Shown: positions 1 to 5,518 of the stretch, piece after piece
How the letters are laid out: each line of letters opens with the position of its first letter
Position numbering within the stretch: position 1 is the stretch's first letter
Assembly (NCBI GenBank): GCA_947452325.1
Contig: CANGCZ010000117.1
Span: forward strand, 1-5,518
Reading direction: 5' to 3'
Length of the DNA stretch: 5,518 nt
Source of the DNA: Comamonadaceae bacterium
Lineage (GTDB): Bacteria > Pseudomonadota > Gammaproteobacteria > Burkholderiales > Burkholderiaceae_C
Made by a program: the position numbers and the translations under genes
Notes under the pieces: generated by a model
The model's database searches: none
Seen by the model: the letters and a program-made list of their open reading frames with translations, nothing else
What the model was told of the DNA's origin: nothing

Positions 1-492
1 CAAGGTGCCGATGATTTTTTCCAACTGGGTTTCGGCCAGCACGTTCACCCGGCTGTTGTCCAACCCCAATCTGCGCGCGCGCAAAGCCACTTGTGCGCCG
101 GATTCTTCGCCGGTCACATACAGCGTGCGCTGGCCGCTGCGCTGCAAACCGTCCAGCGCTTGCAACAACAAAGTGGACTTGCCTATGCCCGGGTCGCCGC
201 CTATCAACACCACGCCGCCTTCGACCATGCCGCCGCCCAGCACCCGGTCGAGTTCATCCTGACCGGTCGGTGTGCGGTCAACTTCCTGCGCTTCGATGTC
301 GCTGAGCGCCATCACCGGCGAGGCAGGTGCCAAACCGGCGCGCTCGCTGTAACGGTTTTTGCTGGTGCCGCTGTCGCTGACCCGGCTTTCCACCAAGGTG
401 TTCCATGCCTCGCAATGCGGGCATTTGCCCAGCCATTTGGGGCTGGTGCCGCCGCATTCGCTGCAACTGAAGAGGGTTTTGTCTTTGGCCAT
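1..492 (-). CDS. radA: DNA repair protein RadA, N-terminal part (runs off left edge)
   Basis: RadA (Sms) is a RecA-like ATPase that drives branch migration of recombination intermediates in the cytosol. Only the first 164 codons are present. Seen in the sequence: an N-terminal four-cysteine zinc finger (C10-x2-C13 and C24-x2-C27, with the typical GGTSPKWLGKC between), then a linker, a Walker A motif GDPGIGKST at residues 99-107, and the conserved TGEES segment at 127-131. The RadA KNRFG motif and the Lon-like C-terminal domain would lie beyond the edge. The start at 492 gives the usual MAKDKTLF beginning. An in-frame ATG at 501 would add three residues, and neither start has a clear Shine-Dalgarno sequence. 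The gene is divergent from the transporter gene, with about 117 bp between the chosen starts. Confidence 0.95.
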   Translation of the reverse strand, partial: MAKDKTLFSCSECGGTSPKWLGKCPHCEAWNTLVESRVSDSGTSKNRYSERAGLAPASPVMALSDIEAQEVDRTPTGQDELDRVLGGGMVEGGVVLIGGDPGIGKSTLLLQALDGLQRSGQRTLYVTGEESGAQVALRARRLGLDNSRVNVLAETQLEKIIGTL

Positions 493-609
493 GGCTTGCA
501 TGATACGGGCGGGTCATGGGCGACAATGTGTGTTGTTCACTTTGGTTTTCTCACAGGTAATCCGCTCTTGTCCTCCATTCCCTCTTCAGACACCACCGCC
601 GACGCACGC

Positions 610-1809
610 ATGACGCCGGACGAAAAACGCTCGGCGTTTTCGCTGTCCAGCATTTATGCGCTGCGCATGCTGGGCTTGTTCATGGTGTTGCCGGTGTTCA
701 TGATCGAAGCGCGCCAGTACGACGGTGGTCAGGACGCGACCTCGGTGGGTTTCGCCATGGGCATTTACGGCTTGGTGCAAGCGGCACTGCAAATTCCTTT
801 CGGACTGGCGGCAGACCGCTTCGGCCGCAAACGCGTGATTTATCTGGGGCTGGCTTTGCTGGCCTTGGGCAGTGTGGTCGGCGCCATGGCCACCAGCGTG
901 AACGGCTTGGCTTTGGGACGTGCGTTGCAAGGCGGCGGCGCAATTTCCGCCGCAGTCACGGCTTTGCTGGCCGACCAGACCCGCGACGCGGTGCGCACCA
1001 AAGGCATGGCGCTGGTGGGCGGCAGCATCGGTTTGATGTTTGCGCTGTCGCTGTTGCTCGGGCCGGTGCTCTCCGGCTGGGGCGGTTTGTCCGCCATTTT
1101 TGGTGTGACCTTGTTTTTGGCTGTCGGCGGCATGGCCATCGTGCGTTGGTGGACCCCGGTGGAAATGCCATTGCAAACACATACCAAGTCCTCGCACAGC
1201 CTGTGGGGCTTGCTGGTGCACCCGGATTTGATTCGCTTGAATTTCGGCGTGTTCGCTTTGTACGCGGTGCAACTCGCGTCCTGGGTCGCCATTCCCGCGC
1301 TCTTGGTGCAAGCCGGCGTGGCCAGCACCGACCATGGTTATGTGTATTTACCTGCGGTGCTGCTGTCCTTTGTGTTCATGGGCATGACGCTGTTTCCCAT
1401 GGAACGCAAAGGCCACTTGCGCCCGCTGTTTTTGGCGTGTATTGCCTTGGTGCTGGGCGTTCAAGCCGCCTGGGGCTGGATGGCCTGGGCCGGTGAACCG
1501 CAGCTGTGGCTGCTCGCGTTGTTGCTGTTTTTGTTTTTCTGTGGCTTTAACGTGCTGGAAGCCAGCCAACCCAGCCTGGCTTCGCGGCTCGCGCCCGCAG
1601 GCTCACGCGGTGCGGCGCTGGGCGTGTACAACACCTTGCAGTCGCTGGGCATTTTTGCGGGTGGCGCGTTCGGCGGCTGGCTGGTCAAACGTGGCGGCGC
1701 GCACGGGGTTTTCCTGGCCAGCGGCCTGTTGATGCTGGTCTGGTTGGCGGTGGCATGGCACACCCGGTATGTGCGCAGCGCACCGGAAACACCCGCCACC
1801 GCGCACTGA
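610..1809 (+). CDS. YajR-like major facilitator superfamily transporter
   Basis: This is an inner-membrane secondary transporter of 399 residues with about 12 hydrophobic segments. Motif A lies between TM2 and TM3 (GLAADRFGRKR, residues 65-75). A motif B-like LGRALQGGGAISAA starts at 102, and a motif C-like stretch ending in GPVLSG falls at about 137-156, which suggests a proton-coupled antiporter. The RMLGLFMVLPVF segment (19-30), the GIYGLVQAALQIPFGL segment (51-66) and the ALGVYNTLQSLG segment (336-347) closely resemble E. coli YajR. YajR carries a soluble C-terminal YAM domain; this protein ends about 20 residues after the last membrane segment and lacks it. The substrate is unknown. The reading frame stays open upstream to position 91, but that part is antisense to radA. 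A TTG at 568, ten bases after an AGG, is an alternative start adding 14 residues. The gene probably forms one transcript with ssb. Confidence 0.88.
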   Translation: MTPDEKRSAFSLSSIYALRMLGLFMVLPVFMIEARQYDGGQDATSVGFAMGIYGLVQAALQIPFGLAADRFGRKRVIYLGLALLALGSVVGAMATSVNGLALGRALQGGGAISAAVTALLADQTRDAVRTKGMALVGGSIGLMFALSLLLGPVLSGWGGLSAIFGVTLFLAVGGMAIVRWWTPVEMPLQTHTKSSHSLWGLLVHPDLIRLNFGVFALYAVQLASWVAIPALLVQAGVASTDHGYVYLPAVLLSFVFMGMTLFPMERKGHLRPLFLACIALVLGVQAAWGWMAWAGEPQLWLLALLLFLFFCGFNVLEASQPSLASRLAPAGSRGAALGVYNTLQSLGIFAGGAFGGWLVKRGGAHGVFLASGLLMLVWLAVAWHTRYVRSAPETPATAH

Positions 1810-1881
1810 AACCGCCAAGGCCGAAGCCGCATAATCCGGCACAAGACATCACTTCATCACTGTTACATCAAGAGGAACACC

Positions 1882-2352
1882 ATGGCATCCGTCAACAAAG
1901 TCATACTGCTCGGCAACTGCGGCCGCGACCCCGAAGTCCGTTACTTGCCCAGCGGCCAGGCCGTGGCCAATGTATCCATCGCTACCAGCAGCAAGCGCAA
2001 AGACAAAAACAGTGGCGAGATGGTTGAAGACACGCAATGGCACCGGGTCACGTTTTATGACCGACTGGCTGAAATCGCCGGTGAGTACGTGAAAAAAGGC
2101 CGTCCCATATATGTGGAAGGCCGTTTGAAATATGGTGTCTACACCGACAAAACCACCGGCGTAGAAAAAAACACCGTCGACATCATCGCCACCGAATTGC
2201 AGTTGCTAGGCGGGCGCGAAGGCATGGGCGCTCCCTCCGGTGAAGACGGCGGCGCACGCAGCGCACCTCGCGCAGCAGCCCCGGCGGCGGCTAAGGCACC
2301 GGCAGCGGCGAAGTCCGGGTTTGATGACATGGATGACGATATTCCGTTTTGA
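1882..2352 (+). CDS. ssb: Single-stranded DNA-binding protein
   Basis: SSB coats single-stranded DNA during replication, recombination and repair, and recruits partner proteins through its acidic tail. The 156-residue protein has an N-terminal OB fold (about 1-110) with the classic segments NKVILLGNCGRDPEVRY (5-21) and TQWHRVTFYDRLAEIAGEYV (51-70). An Ala/Pro/Gly-rich disordered linker covers about 113-145, and the tail ends in the diagnostic DDDIPF. W53 and F59 match E. coli DNA-stacking residues W54 and F60. By alignment from memory, E. coli W40 and W88 are replaced by R39 and Y87. A good ribosome-binding site, AGAGGA at 1871-1876, sits five bases before the ATG. The gene lies 72 bp after the transporter stop with no obvious terminator between. 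I saw no SOS box upstream. Confidence 0.97.
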   Translation: MASVNKVILLGNCGRDPEVRYLPSGQAVANVSIATSSKRKDKNSGEMVEDTQWHRVTFYDRLAEIAGEYVKKGRPIYVEGRLKYGVYTDKTTGVEKNTVDIIATELQLLGGREGMGAPSGEDGGARSAPRAAAPAAAKAPAAAKSGFDDMDDDIPF

Positions 2353-2358
2353 TGCGCA

Positions 2359-2373
2359 CCTGATTGGATCAGG
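2359..2373 (+). terminator. Short hairpin just after ssb, weak terminator candidate
   Basis: CCTGAT-TGG-ATCAGG is a perfect six-base-pair inverted repeat that starts six bases after the ssb stop codon. It has a three-base loop and no T run after it, so it is not a standard intrinsic terminator. It could still stabilise the ssb mRNA 3' end. Confidence 0.25.
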
Positions 2374-2438
2374 CAGATAAGGCCCCTAAGAGCCGCGCAA
2401 AATGTTGAACACCATGAGAGCAAACAGTACACGCTAGT

Positions 2439-2511
2439 TAGCCGTTAATCGGCGAAGCGATGTTGAATGATTTTGTGACCTGCCTGCTGCTAGCCGTAAC
2501 TGGTCAAAGCG
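2439..2511. repeat. Imperfect 21-bp direct repeat, 52 bp apart
   Basis: Copies at 2439-2459 and 2491-2511 both begin TAGCCGT and end AAGCG, and agree at 16 of 21 positions without gaps. The 52-bp start-to-start distance is close to five helical turns, so both would face the same side of the DNA. The pair sits where composition begins to change. Function is unknown, and chance similarity is possible. Confidence 0.3.
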
Positions 2512-2905
2512 CTCCATCAGCCATACATCTTTTACTTTAGATGGGTGCAAAAGCACACTTGTCTCGTCAAAGCATTACTTTAAGTGCCGGTCGCATAAAA
2601 ATGCATTCGGCTTTCACTACGCTGTGCAAATCCTTAGTTACCGATAAAGTAACAATGTAATTCATATCGTTTGTATTCAGCAAAGTTTAAAGCCTAGCTT
2701 TAGCTTTTATCAAGAGTGACTTATTCACTTTTAAATTACTACTTACTGACTGGTTTAAAAATAACAGTGCTTTCAAACATTAAAAATTGTAAATAGTTGG
2801 CATAAAAAATCTCGTTATCACCTAGTGGAGAGATAAATACCAGATGAGACATTAGTCAATAAGAAAAAGCAAAAAAATGAAGACGCAAAAAATTAATTTA
2901 TTTGT

Positions 2906-2934
2906 GTCAAGTCAACAGGTCAATGTATTTTGAC
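2906..2934. promoter_or_regulatory. GTCAA repeat cluster with palindrome, candidate operator/promoter
   Basis: Three copies of GTCAA lie at 2906-2910, 2911-2915 and 2919-2923. The third forms an inverted repeat with TTGAC at 2930-2934 (spacer six bases). The same TTGAC could act as a -35 element, but no good -10 box follows at 16-18 bases. The cluster ends 55 bp before the exported-protein gene, which is where a regulator site for that gene would be expected. Confidence 0.35.
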
Positions 2935-2989
2935 TCATACAAGAACAAACGGTGGGTTGTCTATGGAGTGAATAAATCAGGGGGAAAAA

Positions 2990-3694
2990 ATGCGGCGTCA
3001 GAACATATCTCATCACAACACAATGCCATCAAAGCTAAGACTGCTCGCTAACTCCGTGGTGTTGGTTGTAACTATGCTGCTTTCCGCGGTAGGTGAACAA
3101 GCAAATGCTGTCACAAAAAAAGAGGGTGGGCGATGCGTTTTAAGTGCAGAGACATTGGCGACACCCGACTTGGTGGTTCAGGACGCATTGGAAAACGCAT
3201 TGCAAAGCTCAAGTAAAAACTGCAATGACATGGGGTATAGCGAAAGTGCGACGGATTTTGCACATCGAGGATTGAAGGTCTTTCCAATTCAAGGAAGAAA
3301 GATACCAAATGCAGGCTGGGGAATTTATAGAGATTTCAAAATTCACGGTTTTCAAGCGGGTCCCGATTTAGAGGGAAGCAAAACACGAATTTACGATGTC
3401 GAGCTGATTTATATCGCTATGACGACCATGGATTCCACGGTTCCACTATGCGAACGTTCAAGAGTTCCCATGCGAGTGGTGCATACGCCTTGGGGTTGGA
3501 GATTCATGAACCAATTTGGCTTTGGATCTAATTTACAAGCTGAAATTCGAGCAACAGAAAGCAAATTAGCAGAGGCCAAAAATCCAGCCTATCGTTATTC
3601 AGCTGGGCAGATCTCCTATCTCGAAAAATGGAGCAAGGAAGAAATTGAGCAGTTGAATGAATTTGCAAACCGCTGCAAGTTGAAAATAAATTGA
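2990..3694 (+). CDS. Exported protein of unknown function, four cysteines
   Basis: I do not recognise this 234-residue protein. Seen: a basic N-terminus, a hydrophobic core at about residues 18-33 and a likely signal-peptidase I site after ANA (38-40), giving a mature periplasmic or secreted protein of about 194 residues. The mature part has four cysteines (C49, C78, C154, C229), which would allow two disulfides. The middle looks beta-rich (about 110-172, ending in VVHTPWGWRF), and the C-terminus (about 182-232) is charged and probably helical. The start is supported by a strong AGGGGG at 2979-2984, five bases before the ATG. A second ATG at codon 12 would give a more compact signal peptide but has no ribosome-binding site. 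The gene is poorer in G+C than radA, the transporter and ssb. The beta-then-GWRF pattern is vaguely like small NTF2-like periplasmic proteins, but this is only a hint. Confidence 0.75.
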   Translation: MRRQNISHHNTMPSKLRLLANSVVLVVTMLLSAVGEQANAVTKKEGGRCVLSAETLATPDLVVQDALENALQSSSKNCNDMGYSESATDFAHRGLKVFPIQGRKIPNAGWGIYRDFKIHGFQAGPDLEGSKTRIYDVELIYIAMTTMDSTVPLCERSRVPMRVVHTPWGWRFMNQFGFGSNLQAEIRATESKLAEAKNPAYRYSAGQISYLEKWSKEEIEQLNEFANRCKLKIN

Positions 3695-3907
3695 TGGGGA
3701 GTTACCCGTATCAATCCCGATGTGCTTAATGCAGAACAACAGCTTTATACAGCCATGCGGGATTTGAACAAGGCACGTGTAGATGTAGTGATGCAAAGCT
3801 TGAAGCTCAAAGCGACAACAGGCGCATTAACAGGCGATGACTTGATGGCAATTGAAAATTTGATGCAACCTGTTCAATTGACGTTGTCCAAACTGAAAGC
3901 CAAGTAA
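3695..3907 (+). pseudogene. C-terminal remnant of a TolC-family type I secretion outer-membrane protein
   Basis: Reading from the codon after the previous stop gives about 70 residues, of which those from TRINPDVLNAEQQLYTA (starting at 3704) onward match the end of TolC-family channels: E. coli TolC has TRTIVDVLDATTTLYNAK, then a helix and a GTLNEQDLLALN turn, here GALTGDDLMAIE. This is the last coiled-coil helix and the equatorial end of the alpha-barrel. The remaining roughly 350-400 residues, including the signal peptide and beta-barrel strands, are missing. The only possible start is a GTG at 3722 inside the conserved region, without a ribosome-binding site. I therefore call it a 5'-truncated remnant. 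It keeps an open frame to its TAA stop and sits 28 bp before the HlyC-like gene, as expected for a former toxin-secretion cluster. Confidence 0.82.
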
Positions 3908-3935
3908 GTTTAAACAGAATCTGAAAAAAACTTCT

Positions 3936-4421
3936 ATGAATACATCTTCGATTAACAAAGAACCCCAAGATTTGGCTGCTTACGCCGCAGCGCAAGCGCA
4001 TCGTGTGATGAGCAAGCTTCCCTTGTTAGGGGCCATCAGCTGGTTGCTGATGCAGCAAAACGCTACACGACACACCTTGCTGAGCGAATTGGAGTGGCGT
4101 GTGATGCCAGCATTGGTTTTGGATCAAGCCAAGCTTTTCATGCGTCAGAGTGCGCCGCTAGCCTATGTGTCCTGGGCTCTTTTGTCTGAAGACGTTGCAA
4201 AGCGGTACCTGAACACGCCGCATCACCTCAGTACATCTGACTGGAATTCAGGTACGCAGATTTGGATTGTTGACTTGTGCGCGCCCTTTGGTGGCATACA
4301 AGAGCTAATGAAGGACTTACGTGAATCCGTTTTCGCCGGTCAAGAGATACATCAGCTCACTTTAGGTGGTGACGGTCAAGTCCAGGCGATGACCTGGCCT
4401 GCAATCGTTAAAAATAAATAA
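3936..4421 (+). CDS. Toxin-activating lysine acyltransferase, HlyC/RtxC family (possible catalytic His loss)
   Basis: HlyC-family enzymes act in the cytosol, moving a fatty acyl group from acyl carrier protein to internal lysines of an RTX protoxin before type I secretion. The 161-residue protein aligns with E. coli HlyC (recalled from memory) without gaps over about 80 residues: LGAISWLL (31-38), VMPAL (56-60), PLAYVSWALLS (74-84), RYLN (90-93), DWNSG (102-106) and WIVDLCAPFG (110-119). The catalytic Asp92 of HlyC corresponds to D113. The catalytic His23 corresponds to T44; the nearest histidine is H46. The protein has about 20 extra N-terminal residues, including an Ala-rich AAYAAAQAH helix, and ends soon after the core, shorter than HlyC at the C-terminus. 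The ATG at 3936 has only a weak purine-rich GAATCTGAAA upstream. No RTX toxin or hlyBD genes follow. The enzyme may serve a toxin encoded elsewhere, or be a relic. Confidence 0.87.
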   Translation: MNTSSINKEPQDLAAYAAAQAHRVMSKLPLLGAISWLLMQQNATRHTLLSELEWRVMPALVLDQAKLFMRQSAPLAYVSWALLSEDVAKRYLNTPHHLSTSDWNSGTQIWIVDLCAPFGGIQELMKDLRESVFAGQEIHQLTLGGDGQVQAMTWPAIVKNK

Positions 4422-4470
4422 TATTCGTACAAAAAAATCTTTTATTGTGCAGTGATGCCTGGAAGACTTA

Positions 4471-4493
4471 GCTGCCAGTGGTTCCATTGCAGC
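4471..4493. terminator. Hairpin between convergent genes, possible terminator
   Basis: GCTGC and GCAGC flank an inner CAGTGG/CCATTG pairing, giving a stem of roughly nine pairs with one bulged C and a small loop. It lies between the HlyC-like gene and the convergent LysR-type gene, where a shared terminator would be expected. Neither strand has a clean T run right after the stem, so the call is tentative. Confidence 0.3.
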
Positions 4494-4514
4494 CTGAGAA
4501 AGACTTTTCAACCA

Positions 4515-5449
4515 TCAAACCCCTGAATGGCGCAGTTGCCCAAACCTCGCCGCCAAATAGGACTCTGCGTGCTCCAACACAAAGTAACGAAAAGCTTCCG
4601 CCGCAGGTGACAACAATTTAGACAAGGGGTGCACCACGTTCCAAGCACGCACCAGCGGCGCACCGTTTACCTGCAACACACTCAGCTTGCCTGCTTGCAA
4701 TTCCAGCCCAATGGTGTGCAGCGACAAAAAACCCAGCCCCAGATTCGCCATGACCGCTTGCTTGATCGCGTCATTCGATTGCAACTCCATGCTGTAGCGC
4801 GGCTGCATCCTGGCTTGCGAAAAAAAACTTTCCATGGCGCTGCGCGTGCCCGAGCCGGGCTCGCGCACGATAAACGCTTGTTGACGCAAGTCTTCGGCGC
4901 GAAGCCCGGTTTCACCGGCCATCGGGTGCTCGGGCGAGGACACAAAACCAGCGGGTTGGCCGCGAACGGCTCGGCGCGAGTGGGCAGTTCATCCGGCGCT
5001 TTGCCCATGATGGCAATGTCTACCTCGCTGTTTTGCAGCCATTGCACCAGTTCTCTGCGGTTACCGACCAGCAGTTTGACCTCAATGCCTTCATGCTCTT
5101 TCAAAAATTGATTCAAGAGTGATGGAATGAAATAAGTGGTGGTACCCACCAGACCTATGGTCAGTGTGCCGGTTTCAATCCGTTGCAGCCTGGCCGCCGC
5201 ATCTTCCGCGTCTTTGAGCAAAGCCAGCATCTTGCGGCTGTACACCAACATGTACTCGCCAGTGGTGGTCAAACTGACTTTGCGGCCTTGTCTTTCGAAC
5301 AGCGGCATGCCAATTTCCGCTTCTAACTCCTTGATTTGCATAGTGACAGCCGGTGCGGACACGTGCATGGTTTCGGCGGCTTTGGCGAAACTCAGGTGCC
5401 TGGCGACGGCGTTGAAAAACCGGAGTTGTCTGAAGGTTGCGTTTTTCAA
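4515..5449 (-). pseudogene. cbbR: CbbR-like LysR-type regulator, interrupted by a one-base frameshift
   Basis: CbbR activates Calvin-cycle (cbb) operons, usually transcribed divergently from it. The N-terminal winged helix-turn-helix is clear (about residues 3-65, with FRQLRFFNAVARHLSFAKAA). The effector domain has CbbR-like signatures: TYFIPSLLNQFL, VGNRRELV, DIAIMGKAP, VREPGSGTR (195-203), SNDAIKQAVMANLGLGFLS and LSPAAEAF. The frame from 5449 is correct through V168 (codon 4948-4946). The matching sequence then continues one frame over from the GTG at 4943 to the TGA at 4515-4517. Adding one T to the TTTT run (4944-4947) restores NPLVFVSSPEHPM and a 311-residue protein, normal for the family. 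As it stands the product would be 255 residues with an unrelated end from residue 169. The start is TTG at 5449: a TAA precedes it directly, and AAGGAA (5457-5462) lies seven bases upstream. The frameshift may be a real mutation or a sequencing error. Confidence 0.85.
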
Positions 5450-5466
5450 TTAAGTTTTCCTTAATT
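5448..5466. promoter_or_regulatory. Palindrome over the cbbR ribosome-binding site and start
   Basis: AATTAAG-TTTTC-CTTAATT is a perfect 7-bp inverted repeat with a five-base spacer. On the cbbR side it holds half of the AAGGAA ribosome-binding site in a stem and the first two bases of the TTG start codon in the other arm. It could be an operator for autoregulation or an mRNA hairpin that limits translation. Confidence 0.45.
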
Positions 5467-5482
5467 CAAAATCGAAAATTAA
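5461..5482. promoter_or_regulatory. TTAAT-N12-ATTAA inverted repeat, candidate LysR-type box
   Basis: This A+T-rich inverted repeat overlaps the palindrome at the cbbR start and lies in the region that LysR-type regulators normally bind, between their own gene and the divergent target. The spacing is near the T-N11-A theme of the family. A/T-rich DNA gives such repeats often, so evidence is modest. Confidence 0.35.
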
Positions 5483-5518
5483 TGAATTTACTTATTGTGC
5501 AGGAATTTTTACAGTTCA

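Larger units (their letters stand above)
2353..2989. other. Long intergenic stretch, A+T-rich, no convincing gene
   Basis: The stretch is about 640 bp. The first 150 bases are of mixed composition; from about 2520 on the DNA is visibly A+T-rich, in contrast to the G+C-rich genes to the left. I find no open frame with a plausible start and protein-like content. It holds two small adjacent hairpins (CATCT/AGATG at 2526-2543 and GTGC-AAAA-GCAC at 2545-2556), an imperfect direct repeat (2439-2511) and a GTCAA repeat cluster ahead of the next gene. It may be the left part of an acquired segment, or decayed former coding DNA. Confidence 0.6.

Noticed and set aside
91..609. Long N-terminal extension of the transporter reading frame (frame open from 91)
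   Set aside because: It is antisense to radA, which has clear zinc-finger and Walker A motifs on the other strand, and the extension has no transporter-like content.
586..1335. 249-codon open frame on the minus strand
   Set aside because: It is a shadow of the transporter gene: Gln/His/Arg-rich composition typical of antisense reading of G+C-rich membrane-protein codons.
2437..2500. Possible integron attC site (GTTAGCC and GCCGTAAC)
   Set aside because: Neither box fits the GTTRRRY or RYYYAAC consensus fully, their order is opposite to that of an attC site, and no integrase gene is seen.
3722..3907. Independent small gene of 61 codons starting at GTG
   Set aside because: The start lies inside conserved TolC sequence, homology continues upstream of it, and there is no ribosome-binding site at the right distance.
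4935..4955. Programmed ribosomal frameshifting in the CbbR-like gene
   Set aside because: The GGTTTTG context is not a canonical slippery heptamer, no strong following structure was seen, and this gene family is not known to use frameshifting. Mutation or sequencing error is simpler.
4629..5111. 160-codon plus-strand open frame
   Set aside because: It is antisense to the CbbR-like gene and has no recognisable domain.
5136..5453. 105-codon plus-strand open frame
   Set aside because: It is antisense to the helix-turn-helix part of the CbbR-like gene and is a coding shadow.

Overview
The window looks like chromosomal DNA of a betaproteobacterium, most likely order Burkholderiales and close to Comamonadaceae. 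This rests on the G+C-rich core genes and on the style of the RadA, MFS, SSB and CbbR-like proteins. No marker gene here fixes the genus.

Left part (1-2352), core genome: the first 164 codons of radA run leftwards off the window edge. A divergent YajR-like major facilitator transporter follows on the plus strand, then ssb with its DDDIPF tail, 72 bp downstream and probably co-transcribed with the transporter.

Middle part (about 2353-4421), accessory and compositionally different: an A+T-rich stretch of about 640 bp with no convincing gene leads to an unrecognised exported protein with four cysteines (2990-3694). Directly after its stop codon, in the same frame, lies the C-terminal end of a TolC-family outer-membrane channel with no 5' part. 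Then comes a complete toxin-activating lysine acyltransferase of the HlyC/RtxC family (3936-4421). TolC plus HlyC is the signature of an RTX toxin type I secretion locus, but no RTX toxin, ABC transporter or membrane-fusion gene is present. I read this as the eroded remains of such a locus, joined to foreign DNA. In an ungapped alignment recalled from memory, the acyltransferase has Thr where HlyC has its catalytic His23.

Right part (4515-5518): a convergent LysR-type regulator very like CbbR, the activator of Calvin-cycle genes, is split by an apparent one-base loss in a short T run. It appears to start with TTG, and a 19-bp palindrome covers its ribosome-binding site and start. It faces the right edge, where a divergent cbb operon would be expected but is not seen.

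No rRNA, tRNA, CRISPR array, insertion sequence or transposase was recognised.
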